Below, piece after piece: positions 1 through 12,256 of a DNA stretch of 64,000 bases (position 1 is the first letter of the stretch; every line of letters starts with the position of its first letter). The stretch comes from Prinsepia uniflora (taxonomy: Eukaryota; Streptophyta; Magnoliopsida; Rosales; Rosaceae), in contig CM064874.1 in the NCBI GenBank assembly GCA_032719365.1, forward strand, positions 42,434,271-42,498,270. The letters run 5' to 3'. The position numbers and the translations under genes are program-made. The notes beneath the pieces are model-generated. The model did no database searches. It worked only from the letters and a program-made list of their open reading frames with translations, and was not told the origin of the DNA.

Positions 1-2
1 GC

Positions 3-518
3 TTAGTGACGTGTCTCGGGACATTGTCCAGCAGCGAACATGCTCCTTGCCGGCGAGTCTCGGGATGTCCATTAGTGCCCCGAGAAGTTCACTGCACTTC
101 TTGGAGGTTCTGGATGTCCAGATGTCTCCCAATAGTTGTTATAGGAGCTCTGATTAGGCCCGAACTTGCTTGCTCAGTTGTTAAACCTGCTGCATTAGTC
201 CAAGTCGTGAAGGCGAGCCCCTAGATGCTTGCTCGTGACGAGTGGCATGTCGGGGCACACGCCGCGCGCCTTCAGTGGAATGTGATGGGCCACGTCTCTC
301 TGAAGCTTGGGTGTTGGCCTGTGGGTTGCGCAGGGCGTCCAAGTGCCTCCTTAGCGACGTGTCTCGGGATAATGTCTGACAGCGAACATGCTCCTTGTCG
401 GCGCTTCTAGGGATGTCCCTTGGTGCCCTGCGAGGTTCACTGCACTTCTCGGAGGTTCTGGATATCCAGATGTCTCCCAATAGTTGTTGTAGGAGCTCTG
501 ATTGGGCCCGAACTTGGT
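3..518. repeat. GC-rich tandem repeat, about 1.5 units of ~349 bp (left part)
   Basis: The block starting near 3 recurs from near 352 with the same order of words (gtgacgtgtctcggga, gcgaacatgctccttg, gatgtctcccaatagttgtt, ggagctctgatt), giving a period close to 349 bp with scattered substitutions. The second unit stops at 518, where a gypsy element is inserted, and resumes at 6805. No protein family is recognisable in any frame; the short open frames here are repeat artefacts. The block is clearly more GC-rich than the surrounding AT-rich DNA. Confidence 0.8.
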
Positions 519-523
519 TGCAC

Positions 524-1718
524 TGACAGGACCCGTCCCAATCCCACTGGGACCACCCGGGGACGTGACCCGCTCCCGTCTGACAATGACTCTAAACATA
601 CCAAAATTGCCCTTAAATAAAAACCGAAGACTTAAATAGATAGATAACGTACAAACACAGTGTTTAAAGTGATACTGTCAGACAAGGGAAAGTAAAATAC
701 AACATGCGAGCACACTAGTCAGATTACATTTATTCGGTGCTCAACCTACCCACAAGTGGGTGTACAGGTGCACAGCTAGGCAAACTAAACCTCTGCCTCC
801 TCATCCGGATCCTCCTCCTCTATTTCCGTGTCAGGGTCTGGAGGGGTCAGTAAAACAAGGGTGAGTGGGCCAAAAATAACAGTTTAGAAATCAATTTAAT
901 AATAAAATAATCATAAGGTTTTACCCCTCCGTTTTCCAAATCTTGCATGCAGTGAAAACATAATATTACAATGAAATCATAACAAATGAACCACAATAAT
1001 AATCGTAAGGTGAAACCAACATATCAGTGCACTGTAAAACCCAACCCAAATGATGTCACGGTTCTAAGGCTACGCGTTGCCACTCAGGGTCTCACACCCG
1101 AGACTCTCTAGGTACATCAGCTCCCGGTATCCCGGTCACTGCCCGAGGTATATGAACATGCCTTCCTGAGAGTAAGCAGCCCAACGGGGGTCAACTCCAC
1201 TCAGTCAGAGCCCCGTGACTACTCCAGGGTCCACCCAGGCCAACGACCCTCCCTGGAGGAGACAATATACACAGGTAGGAAAGTACAGTACAATAACAGT
1301 ATAGTTTACCCTATGTCCCCCGGACATCCCAAACAAAATCCACATATAATCCAGACGGGTCTCATGCCCAAAACATTGTAATAACATATATAAGCAGTTT
1401 ATAAGACTCATCAGTGGAAATAGTAAAACAGTTTATGCATGCAAGCCTTTTATAAATCAAACAGCCCACTCACACTCGGTCCTTGCTGCTCAACGATCTC
1501 TATAAACCTGTATTATTACTCCTGAGGGTTACTTAAGGACCCTATTATATCAATACCAAGACCCTAGAACAAATCCGCCTCAAAAACGCATCCCGGGCAC
1601 TATTCCCGGTGCTTCAAACCCCATTTTGGCTAACATAACGATCTCCGATCGACACGAAACCACCTCCATTGGATCCGTATCGTCGAAACCTTGAAGATGG
1701 TACTGGCCCCACCAAAAC
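524..1718 (-). repeat. Truncated 3' LTR of the gypsy element
   Basis: This copy aligns without a single gap to 4193-5387 (constant offset 3669), with about ten substitutions counted by eye. It ends abruptly at 1718, where the sequence switches to reverse-transcriptase coding DNA. The remaining ~1.4 kb of LTR seen in the right copy is absent, so the internal deletion removed the LTR start together with the 3' half of pol. Confidence 0.9.
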
Positions 1719-1721
1719 TTC

Positions 1722-4116
1722 GATAGTAGCCTGCTGACCCAACAAAACTTCGCACTTCTGTCACCGTGGTCGGTCTTGGCCAATTTGTCACAGCCTCCGT
1801 TTTCTGAGGATCCACACTTATCCCCTCGGGTGATATAATGTGACCCAAGAATCCAATACTATTTAGCCAAAACTGACACTTGCTTAACTTAGCATACAGC
1901 TGCTCCTGTCGTAGTTTACCCAATACCCTTCGTAAGTGCTCCTCATGAGCCCTGACACTCTTGGAATACACCAAGATGTCGTCAATAAACACTATCACAA
2001 ATTTATCCAGGTATGCTCAAAAAACTCGATTCATCAAGTCCATGAATGCAGCTGGTGCATTCGTCAATCCAAAGGGCATCACCAAGAACTCATAATGCCC
2101 ATACCTCGTTCGAAAAGCTGTTTTCTGAACATCCCCCTCGGCTATTCTCAGTTGATGGTATCCTGACCTCAGATCTATCTTGGAGAAATATCGCGCTCCT
2201 CGTAACTGATCGAACAAATCATCGATCCTGGGTAAGGGATACTGATTCCTTACCGTAGCCTTGTTCAACTGCCGATAATCCACACACAACCGTAAACTAC
2301 CCTCCTTCTTTTTCACAAATAAGACCGGTGCTCCCCATGGTGATGTACTAGGTCGGATAAACCCTAGATCCACCAACTCCTGTAATTGGATTTTCAATTC
2401 CCGTAGCTCCGCCGGTGCCATACGATACGGTGCTTGTGAAATCGGTCGAGTCCCGGGGAGTAACTCGATCGTAAAGTCGATCTCCCTGGGTGGTGGTAAT
2501 CCAGGTAAATCTCCTGGAAAGACATCAGGAAATTCCTGCACAATCGGAATATCCTCGATACGCAAAGATTCATCCGTAGACTCTACCACATAAGCAAGAT
2601 AACCCTGACACCCCTTCTGTAAGAGTTTAGTAGCTGTGAGTGCAGATATTACCTTGGGTGATGCGTCTCCACACTCTCCCTGAAATATCACTTCCGGTAA
2701 TCCTGGACCTCTCAAAGTCAACCGCATGTTACCACAGTCGATGAGTGAATTGTACTCCGACAACCAATCAACTCCAAGTATCACATCAAAATCGTGAACA
2801 TTCATCAGGATTAAGTCTGCCGGAAATTCGACTCCCTCAATCTCCACAGGACAAGCTCGTATCTCCTGGTTCACCCGGTAGGTCACACCCATCGGTGTCC
2901 CCACTCCCATCTCGTGCTCAAGTGCGGTCACCTCACGGCCCAACAGACTCGCACAACGCGGTGAAATAAAAGAATGAGTTGCCCCCGAATCCATCAATGC
3001 ACGAACAACCATACCATAAATATGTACAGTACCTGTCAACACTCCCGGAATGGATCTGGCCTGCTGCTGGGTAACAGCATAAACACGAGCCATAGACTCT
3101 GCAGGTCGTCCCCGTCCTCTAGCCCCTCGATCACGGCCACGCACAACACCGCGTGTCCGGCTGCTGTCAGTCTGGGATGCTGTGCTCTGCGCTGGCGCAG
3201 TACTGCAGCGAATCAGTGGACACTCAGAAGCATAATGCCCCGGCTCCCCACAAGCGAAGCATGTGACCTCCCTAGGTCGACCCGAGTATCCTCCCGGTGA
3301 GATGCTCATCGGTGAGTAAGACCGCTGCCAAGCTCCAGAACGCTGTCCAGACCTCTGAGGACTCCTGAACTGACCAGAACGTCCTCGGCTGCCAGAAGAC
3401 GAAGATCCACCAGAATGTCCTCCCTTCGAGCCACGACGGCCCAAAAATCCCAAGTGTGGGCGATCACGTCGCCGAGTCTCCCCCTCAGCTCGCTGACGAG
3501 CCAGGATACTGTTCTCAACCCTGGTCGCCGCATCAGTCAGATCCCTCATGGAAGCAAAGGGTGTTGCAGTCACCATTGCCTGAATCTCAGGTCGCAAGCC
3601 CCACTCAAATCTGCGACATCGGTCTGCCTCGGTGATCACGAAGTTCTCAGCAAAGCGAGACAACATCAGGAAGGTCTCCTCGTACTCTGCTACAGTCTGA
3701 TCCCCCTGCCGGAGTTGCAGAAACTCCGCCTCACGGGCGTTGCGGAACGACCGTGGATAGAACTGGTTGAGAAACCGCTCTCGGAAGGTCTCCCATGGAA
3801 TGGTGTGAACAGTCCAGCCGGCCAAAACAAGGTTGTGCCACCATCGATAGGCGCTCCCATCCAGTAGGAAAGTCGCCAGTACGACACGCTCCTCCGGAGG
3901 ACAGTGCATGACCTCGAAAATCCTCTCCCAGCGGTCAATCCACTGGTGTGCTTCCTCAGGGTCGGTTCCCCCACTGAAGTGCGTAGCACCCAGGCGCTGA
4001 GCCCGCTCAATGCTCGCAGTGTCTCCATTTCCTCCATTGCCCTCGTCAACACGTGCACGGGGTTCACGTCGGGGAGGCATATCCAACTGTGAAGAGGCAA
4101 ACAGGTTAAAAGACAT
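1722..4116 (-). pseudogene. gag-protease-reverse transcriptase of gypsy element, truncated
   Basis: An open frame runs from the ATG at 4116 to a TGA at 2017-2019 (699 codons). In order it encodes a retrotransposon gag domain (YRWWHNL, residues ~30-200), an Arg/Gly/Ser-rich stretch, a CCHC knuckle (CFACGEPGHYASEC, ~286-299), an aspartic protease (ALMDSGATHSF) and the first two thirds of RT (LRLCVDYRQLN, VMPFGLTNAPAAF). The same frame continues past the stop into the RT catalytic motif VFIDDILVYSK and ends at YYRSF, where LTR sequence begins. RNase H and integrase are gone. The gag-protease part is uninterrupted, so a Gag product could still be made; the element cannot copy itself. An ATG 12 codons in (MPPRRE) is an alternative start. 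Confidence 0.93.
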
Positions 4117-4177
4117 CGAAAGCGACCATGTACAAAGTACAAACCGCTAACCTAGTACTCTGACCACTAATCCTAAT

Positions 4178-4189
4178 GCTCTGATACCA
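4178..4189 (-). other. Primer binding site, initiator Met-tRNA type
   Basis: On the minus strand the 12 bases read TGGTATCAGAGC, the usual plant retroelement primer site complementary to the 3' end of initiator Met-tRNA. It lies 3 bp inside the 5' LTR boundary at 4193. Confidence 0.9.
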
Positions 4190-4192
4190 AGC

Positions 4193-6799
4193 TGACAGTA
4201 CCCGTCCCAATCCCACTGGGACCACCCGGGGACGTGACCCGCTCCCGTCTGACAATGACTCTAAACATACCAAAATTGCCCTTAAATAAAAACCGAAGAC
4301 TTAAATAGATAGATAACGTACAAACACAGTGTTTAAAGTGATACTGTCAGACAAGGGAAAGTAAAATACAACATGCGAGCACACTAGTCAGAGTACATTT
4401 ATTCGGTGCTCAACCTACCCACAAGTGGGTGTACAGGTGCACAGCTAGGCAAACTAAACCTCTGCCTCCTCCTCCGGATCCTCCTCCTCTATTCCCGTGT
4501 CAGGGTCTGGAGGGGTCAGTAAAACAAGGGTGAGTGGGCCAAAAATAACAGTTTAGAAATCAATTTAATAATAAAATAATCATAAGGTTTTACCCCTCCG
4601 TTTTCCAAATCTTGCATGCAGTGAAAACATAATATTACAATGAAATCATAACAAATGAACCACAATAATAATCGTAAGGTGAAACCAACATATCAGTGCA
4701 CTGTAAAACCCAACCCAAATGATGTCACGGTTCTAAGGCTACGCGTTGCCACTCAGGGTCTCACACCCGAGACTCTCTAGGTACATCAGCTCCCGGTATC
4801 CCGGTCACTGCCCGAGGTATATGAACATGCCTTCCTGAGAGTAAGCAGCCCAACGGGGGTCAACTCCACTCAGTCAGAGCCCCGTGACTACTCCAGGGTC
4901 CACCCAGGCCAACGACCCTCCCTGGAGGAGACAATATACACAGGTAGGAAAGTACAGTACAATAACAGTATAGTTTACCCTATGTCCCCCGGACATCCCA
5001 AACAAAATCCACATATAATCCAGACGGGTCTCATGCCCAAAACATTGTAATAACATATATAAGCAGTTTATAAGACTCATCAGTGGAAATAGTAAAACAG
5101 TTTATGCATGCAAGCCTTTTATAAATCAAACAGCCCACTCACACTCGGTCCTTGCTGCTCAACGATCTTTATAAACCTGTATTATTACTCCTGAGGGTTA
5201 CTTAAGGACCCTATAATATCAATACCAAGACCCTAGAACAGATCCGCCTCAAAAACGCATCCCGGGCACTATTCACGGTGCTTCAAACCCCATTTTGGCT
5301 AACATAACGATCTCCGATCGACACGAAACCACCTCCATTGGATCCGTATCGTCGAAACCTTGAAAATGGTACCGGCCCCACCAAAATTACTGTTCACACG
5401 CGCCCCCACGCGCCTGGTCAACGCGTGGGTCAACGCTGCTACAGTACCGCTGACGTCAGCATGACGTCATCACTGACACTTGTCAGGTGACACATGGCAC
5501 GTTTTGATTGGTCCCTAGTCTGACAACATCTGACAGGATGATGTCATCATGACGTCAGAAGTGACGTCAGCATGATGACGTCATCATGCTACAGTATCGG
5601 GTCAGACCCGTTTGACTGGAACCGGGTCGTCGTCGACCCACGGTTTGACCCGATTCCACCGCACGATTCCGGCCACCATTTTCGACGGGGTTGATCCCTA
5701 GGGGTTTGTCTAGGTCTGTCCTATGGTTCTACAACCTCAAAATAAGAAGAAAGTGGGAAGAAACTCACCAGAATGTCTCTGAAACTCACGGTCACGGTCC
5801 GGTCGTCGTCCCCGGTGATCCACGGCGTCTCCGTCGTCCAACCCGGTCCCAAATGACTCGTCTCTCACCCTAGGACATGTCTATCCCCTAACAATCAATT
5901 TTTAAGCATTAAAAACGGTCGGGTCGAACAGGGAATGAAAACGGGCTTGTCGGGTTTTGGGTCTTACCGCCGCCGTCACGCCGCCGTAGCCCTCGCCGTC
6001 GTCCAGTTAAGCTCCTAGGATCCCCATGGTGCAGACTGGAGCTCCTCCCGCGTCGAGGTGAGGTGGTTATCGAGGTTTGCTTCTTGGACCCGTTTCCGGT
6101 GTGTTTCGGGTCGTGCTTTTTGGACGGAATTTCGGACGGGAAAATGAGCTGGTGGTGGCTGGTGGTTGCGCGGGTTGTGAAGACCAGATGATGGTGGTGC
6201 TGTGGGTGGTCGTTTGGTGCGAAGAGGATGGCTGGTTCGATCGCCTTGGTCGAGAGAAAATGGAAGGAATGCACGGTTTTGTGAGGGGGGCTGTATGTGT
6301 TTGTGTGTGTTTGAGAGAAAACAGGGAGGTGAGATCGTGCATGAAGCAGAAAAAGCAGAGGAAATGGAAGGCTAGGATGCATTTGGGCAGAAGATCCAAC
6401 GGCTGGGATTAAATGGAGGGAAATTAAATGGTTATAATATAGTTAAATAGTGTAAGGTTGCTTTATTGGAATAGTGTGGCCTTGGATGGGTGACACTTGT
6501 CACCAATCCATCGGTTTGATTTAAATATTAGGTTGACACGGATTCCCGTAATAAATCAATATTTTATTCCGTTGTTCTCGGTTCGTAAATTCCGCTAAAA
6601 CGCTTCCTTGACCATAACTTCTTCATACGAACTCCGATTTCGGCGTGCCGCCTGTCTACGGATTCGTGACGTCCCGACCTACGTCATAGTCATGGGTCAA
6701 AGTCCAAATTATTTCCCGAGAAAAAGTCAAAGTTTTCCCCCCAAGGGTAAAATAGTCTTTTTACATTAAAATATTATTATTTTGGTTCGGGTCGTTACA
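4193..6799 (-). repeat. Full-length 5' LTR of the gypsy element (2607 bp)
   Basis: Read on the minus strand it starts TGTAACGACCCG at 6799 and ends CTGTCA at 4193. The first ~330 bp contain the motif GTAGACAGGCGGCACG (near 6645-6660) and an imperfect hairpin at 6483-6510, both shared with other LTRs in this window. Near the 3' end lies a GTCTGACA/TGTCAGAC stem (4247-4254 and 4345-4352). No protein is encoded; open frames at 5909-6412 overlap on both strands and are non-coding LTR sequence. Confidence 0.9.
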
Positions 6800-6804
6800 T
6801 GCAC

Positions 6805-6948
6805 AGTTGTCCAACCTATTGCATTAGTCCAAGTCGTGGAGGCGAGCCCCTGGACGCTTGCTCGTGACGAGTAGCATGTCGGGGCACACGTCGCGCGCCT
6901 TCAGTCGGATGTGATGGGCCACGTCTCTCTGGAGCTTGGGTAGCGGTT
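6805..6948. repeat. GC-rich ~349-bp tandem repeat, right part
   Basis: This stretch (agttgtccaacc, gcattagtccaagtcgtgg, cgtgacgagtagcatgtcgg, gatgggccacgtctctctgg) matches 177-311 of the left part. It completes the unit interrupted at 518. Joining 518 to 6805, minus one copy of TGCAC, gives an uninterrupted repeat unit, which independently confirms the element boundaries. From 6949 to 7304 no gene or repeat is recognised. Confidence 0.8.
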
Positions 6949-7304
6949 CACTCACGGCAGCAATCGCAGCAGCGGATGTGGCAGCCTCAGAGGCCCATGT
7001 GGATCAGCGTGTTCTGGACATCTGAGGAATGGTAAGTGTTGAAAGTAGAATGGAGTTTTTTTCGATGAAAAACTAAGGAGCACGCTTTGAGTATTTCTCA
7101 AATCGGCTCTCAATGAAAGCACCAGTTGTTGATGTAGATTCCACATGTCATCCCGGTTTGGGCCCAATGTTTGGGCTATGTAAGCATTGTGGGCTTGAGC
7201 CATATTCGGTACTTGGGCTTTAAGTATTATTGCCAGAGGCAATTTGGTCATTTCGGGAAATATGGGCCACGTGGTAGCTCAACATTTTTCCGGTGATTTT
7301 GGGT

Positions 7305-8630
7305 TCCACATCAAATAATTTTTTTTGAACACTCGAATTTTTTCCTTTCATGTTAGATCCATTATCATACCATTGCCCCCCTTACGTCATCAATATTAAG
7401 ATAAAGGGGTTTTAATACAACTAATTCATTAAAAATTCTTGCTCCAGTTGTATCTTTCACATGTGAATACTCTAAAAAATACTCATTTATGCTTATTGTA
7501 GAGTTTGAGATATCTACACATCTTATTATCAAAGTCATTTGTTCTTTACAACTTGCATCAGGTGTACAATTAAGGATGACTGTAAAGTATTTTGCTTCTT
7601 TGATTTTCTTAGTAATTTCTTGTTTAACTTTTGATGGTATGGTAGAAATTAACTCATTCTGAATTTTATGGCTAAGATAATGATTATGAATCTTTCTATC
7701 TTTGATGAGTTGAAAGTGTGTTTGAATTACCGAATCAACTTCAACTAACATTTCAACTAGACCTAGAAAGTTGTCATTAGCATCTTCATAAGGTTTTTCA
7801 TTTGTTCCACGAAACGCCAAATTATGTGTAGCCAGACACTTCTCAACAATAATTATTCTAAACATAACATCTTTCCAATGATGTGTATCCTTCTTGATCA
7901 GCTTTTGAAAATCTTTATCAATAGTTAAATTTTTTTCTAATCTGTTTTGTAACTCAATCCAGGTTTTCAAGTTAGTGAAGCGTTTAATATTGTATTCATG
8001 TTTTTTAAGCCTCTCACCTAGATATTTCCAATTTCTAATTCCTTAACTTGCCAACTGACTTTTGGATTGCATTGTCTTAAACAACTTACAACAAAAACAA
8101 AAACTTTATCTAACTCCTTTGAGTACACTAGTCATTTTATCAACAGACTCTCCATTTGGTAATATTTTAGCATAATAATTTAAGGAAAAAGGTCTAGATT
8201 TTTCATCATGAAGAAGTTTAAGATTCATTTCTCGTATAGGTCCTTTTTTCAGCAAGTACGTCCCTTATTTTTTTGCATCAAGACTATCCCAAACCCTTGA
8301 ATAAAAAATATTCAAATCAAATCTTGACTCATGGCATTCAATTTCACTAATTGTTTGTTCATCTAAATCAAAAACTTCATTTTCATTCAAATAATCAATT
8401 TCATTCACATCATTCTCCTTTTCTAAATCCTCCAAATTAATATCGGATTAAGTTTGTAGATCTTCCAAATCAATATCAGGTTCAGTTTGTAAATCTTCCA
8501 CATTAATATCAGTTGCTAAATCTTCAGATTCAACTAAATTTTCAAGATAGAATCTATTTTCTTAACCAAATATTTATTCAAAGATCCTTGAGGCTTATGC
8601 AATTTTTTTTCTTTCTTTTTTCATGTCAAG
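7305..8630 (-). pseudogene. hAT transposase, ZMYM1/TTF + DUF4371 type, broken
   Basis: Reading leftward from about 8630, the minus strand shows the start of a TTF-zinc-finger hAT transposase: a lysine-rich N-terminus with an acidic repeat region (8380-8600), a stretch resembling a TTF zinc finger (8040-8320), then a DUF4371 region that is open from 7970 to 7365 (KCLATHNLAFRGTNEKPYED, YFTVILNCTPDASCKEQMT). In-frame stops occur upstream (for example just before the tryptophan-containing WKYLGERLKKHE region near 8030). At about 7375 a G-run causes a frameshift just before the RGQ-like motif of the family. The C-terminal half, including the dimerisation domain, is absent. This is a decayed fragment; no terminal repeats were found. 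Confidence 0.85.
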
Positions 8631-9149
8631 AGAGATGTTTTTTAGGAAATATATTCAATCGTTTTTTTTCAACAAAATAAAATAATCAATCCCCAATATA
8701 TTCTAACAACTAACAAATTAACAAGATGTCAATTGTCAAGATTTAAGAACAATAAAACTTGTATTCTGGAGCAGAAAACAGTAGCAGTAGTAGAAAAACA
8801 AAAATTTACTCAAATGCAATATGCATAGCATAGCCTAAAATTAAATTTCAATAAATCGAGTATTCTATTTTCAACCTACACTATAAGAAAATAGTATACG
8901 GAGTAGCCAACGGATTCCAACTACATTAGCCTTAAAATTGTTCGACATCAACAATCCCTGAAAAACCAAAACTTTTATAAATGAACATTGGGTAGCATTC
9001 ATCAAAATATTCAGTACTTGAAATCAAACCCCAATTCAATTTCAAACCATACTAACCACTTATCTCAATGCAAAACAATTCCTCCCCAAAATCAACCAAT
9101 TCATTGTGATGGTAAATTCATTGTGATTGTGTGAATTATTGGAGCCATG
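8631..9149. other. Intergenic, no recognised feature
   Basis: AT-rich sequence between the hAT fragment and the CAS pseudogene. No coding frame, RNA gene or structured repeat was recognised. Confidence 0.5.
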
Positions 9150-11368
9150 GAGGTGCCTAACTGATGTTCACTACAACTATATCAATTCGAAAATAGGTTG
9201 TTAAACGAAGAACTTTTGCAGCAATGAGAATAGGCTTTGAACCAACCCCTAAGCTTTGAATGGCTTCTTGGGATTTCTTTGAAACCTAAGTACCAACCCC
9301 TAAGCTTTGGATGGCTTCTTGGGCTTTCTTTGAAACCTCAAAAATTGCCAGAGAAGCTATCTTCAAAGCATGCTGTAACGACCCGTCCCAAATTCCTAGA
9401 TTAGATTAGTGACTAATCAAGATTAGTGAGGTTAATCGGTAGGCTAAATCGGACGAACGATGCGAAATGACCATTTTGCCCCTGATGGTGGCAAAACGTT
9501 GACTTTTCATTCGGACGGTCAAATGGACTTTGACCAATGACCATGACGTAGTTCATGACATCACGAGTTCATAGACAGGTGTCACGTTCAATTCCGACGT
9601 CCGAGGAGGAAGTTATGACGTTGGGAAGTTTAGGGGCATTTTGCTAATTTTAGTTAAAAGGAGCGAAATGTTGACTTTTTGACTGGGATGTCCGATGGCC
9701 GAGGGCCAAGGACTATTACGTAGATAAGGACGATACGAATCCATAGACAGGCGGCACGTCGAATTCGGACATTCGACGGCGAAGTTACGGTTCACGGAAG
9801 TCCAAGTGCACTATTGCACGAATTACAAAACGAGTTAACTTTTGGACTTAGTGGGGGCCCAGATATTTAATGGAGACCCAATGGATGAGTGACAAGTGTC
9901 ACCCATCCACTGGACATTCCTTCACATACATGCATCGATCATTCTTTCTTCCAAACACAAAACACTTACCCGATCTCATTTCCTCTCCTTTGTGCAACCC
10001 AAAACCAATCCAACCCAACCCCATATGATCACCTATGAGGCCTAGAGAGTGAGTGAGAGACTGAGGAGGTTTCTGGACGGCTAGAACCGCCATGGACGGC
10101 GGCAAGAAGGAGAAACCCGAGAGGATTTCACGGTTAGCCCATTTTCTCCCTTTAATTCAGTTTTGGCGTTTTGGTTAGTTTTTAATGGTTTTAATGAGTC
10201 CATTAGGTTGCTAGGGACATGTTAGGAAGGTTTAAGGAAGCTTGGGATGGCTGGGCAGCCATGGGAGAGTTTTGAAAAACTTGAACCGTTTGGTTCAAAA
10301 TCGAACCATAGGATTTAGACGTTTTCGGTTGCGTTTAAGGATTGGAATGGATAGAAAACATCAAAATAGGATGAAAGGAACCAAAAAGGAAGAACTAGGA
10401 TGAAAAATGGGGTGTCTAGGGCTGTGAACCGGTCACGCCGGTCCAGTTGGACCGGCCAAACCAGGTGAACCGGCCATGAACAGTAAAACCGATCTGCTGG
10501 AGGTTAGTGCCAATGAACAGTGTTTTCGACCTTCTAGGGGCTCGTGAGGACGCGTCGTCCATAATTTGGGAAAGTGTTCAACACGGGAAATCTTCTATTC
10601 GATGTAACGAAGATTTTGGGACTGGTCTCGCGTCAATCGGAAATTGTTTCGATAGTTTTCGGGGTATTGGAAGGTTTAGGGTCGGTTTAAAAATAGTTAA
10701 AAGTTCGGGAAAATTACGGGGCTTTGATGGGAGGTTAATTAAGTAGTTATTAACTTTCTATTAAAATTTGAACAGGTTTGGGAGTCCCGGTAATGGTGAT
10801 CGGCTCGGGGAGCCGTATAGCACGCAAATCGAGGCAGCAGCTCGGACGGTCTGTGAGTGGACCTTGTTTTCTAAATTGGTGCATGTATAAATGTTTATTA
10901 TATGTTTCAAATACTTTTTTGTGATGCCATGAGTGCATTTGGATGTGTGCCTACGTATAGGCACGTATTTCGAGGTTTCGGCCCTATACGGTGCATATAC
11001 GGGTCCGTACGTCTTTATTGGTCTAACTGAAATGGTTTTGGATTTCCAAATGGATTATGAATATGATTTGATAATGTTGATTTGGATATTTGTGAATTAT
11101 ATGGTTTCACGTATTTCGAGGCGATTTACGTGCTTGCACGTAAATCGAGGTTTTCCGGTTTTACTCCGATTTTTCATTCTTATGATTTGGAAATAATTTA
11201 ATGAAATAATTTTGGATTTGAAAAGGTAATTCTCGGACTTGAGGTCCATTTGATTTACGGAATCGGGCCGGAGGCCCAATTGGTTTACGATTCGGACTTG
11301 AGGTCCAGTTTCTATGTGGATTCGGGACCTCTGGACCTAGCGCCCAATTATGTGTTACAAATGGTTTT

Positions 11369-11517
11369 TATGGTTCATGACGGTTTATGGGAATCGGCAT
11401 GAACCCTTGAAATGGATTTATGGGTCATGACGGTTTATGGGAACCGGCATGAACCCTTGAAAGGATTTTATGGTTCATGACGGCTTATGGGGGCCGGGCA
11501 TGAATCCTTGAAAGGTT
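11369..11517 (+). repeat. Three tandem 49-50 bp repeats inside the LTR
   Basis: The phrase ttatggttcatgacggttta, followed by tggg, a ccggcatgaacccttgaaa core and a short spacer, occurs three times, starting at 11369, 11418 and 11468, with a few substitutions. Similar LTRs in the window do not show this triplication. Confidence 0.85.
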
Positions 11518-12235
11518 TCAAGAATGATTTCAAAAGGTTTTTCATATTCCATCCTTTATATATGATTGTATCCTCTGGGGAGGGTCGTTGGCCTGGGTGG
11601 ACCTCGGAGTAGTCACGGAGCACTGACTGAGTGGAGTCGCCCCCCAGTTGGGTTCCTTACTCTCAGGATGGGCATGGTTCGTTACCTCCAGGGAGGGTCA
11701 TAGATCTACGGACTTTGACCTAGGTGGACCCTGGAGAGACTTGGGTTTGAGACCCCGGTTAGCACACGTGTAGCTCTATTTTACCGTGACAGGTTCTGGA
11801 TATGAATATAAGGGATAAACATGATTTCAATTGGTTTGGGAAATTGTGTTTTATGATGATAAATGGATTTGGGCTGAGACCCCACATATGTTTACTATGT
11901 TATGGTTTTCTATAAATGGTTTTGGGCAGGAGCCCGTATAACTTGTATTTACAGAATTTTGGGGCTGAGACCCTAGTTGGGGATGTTTTAACATATGTGT
12001 TTGGATAAATGGTTTTACTATGCATGCATGCTTTTTAGTGGAGGGTATAAAGGTCTTCTTTATGAAATATGTTTTTATAAAATCTTTATTTTTGTCCACT
12101 CACAGTCTTTCTGTTTTTAATACCCTTCAGGTTGGATACGGTGTGGACTGTAGCAGAGATCGAGATATCACATACCTCCTCCGGATCCTGGCGTACTCTG
12201 ATAGCCCGGGAGGGCAAAGGTCGGAAATATCCCTT

Positions 12236-12256
12236 GTCTGACACTCTGTGTCAGAC
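12236..12256. other. Perfect 9-bp inverted repeat near LTR 3' end
   Basis: GTCTGACAC, loop TCT, GTGTCAGAC. It lies 54 bp before the LTR end. The same stem with a different loop (GAG) lies at 62083-62103, and longer-loop versions lie at 58144-58204 and 4247-4352. Confidence 0.9.

Larger units (their letters stand above)
524..6799 (-). mobile_element. Ty3/gypsy LTR retrotransposon, young, internally deleted (Tekay/Del-like)
   Basis: The element is bounded by TGACAG at 524 and GTTACA ending at 6799, and flanked by a perfect 5-bp target duplication TGCAC (519-523 and 6800-6804). It lies on the minus strand. The order is 5' LTR (4193-6799), an initiator-Met-tRNA primer site (4178-4189), gag-protease-partial RT (1722-4116), then a 3' LTR cut short (524-1718). 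RNase H, integrase, any chromodomain and the polypurine tract are missing. The LTR length of about 2.6 kb and the gag and RT signatures suggest the Tekay/Del chromovirus group; that lineage call is inference. The two LTR copies are nearly identical, so the insertion is recent. Confidence 0.93.

Noticed and set aside
3415..3867. 150-codon plus-strand frame and a 150-codon minus frame at 3690-4142
   Set aside because: They are alternative frames of the gag coding region, whose correct frame has clear gag, zinc-knuckle and protease motifs.
5909..6412. Overlapping open frames of 110-157 codons on both strands
   Set aside because: They lie inside the gypsy LTR, overlap each other in opposite directions and are low-complexity (His/Pro/Thr or Gly/Val-rich).
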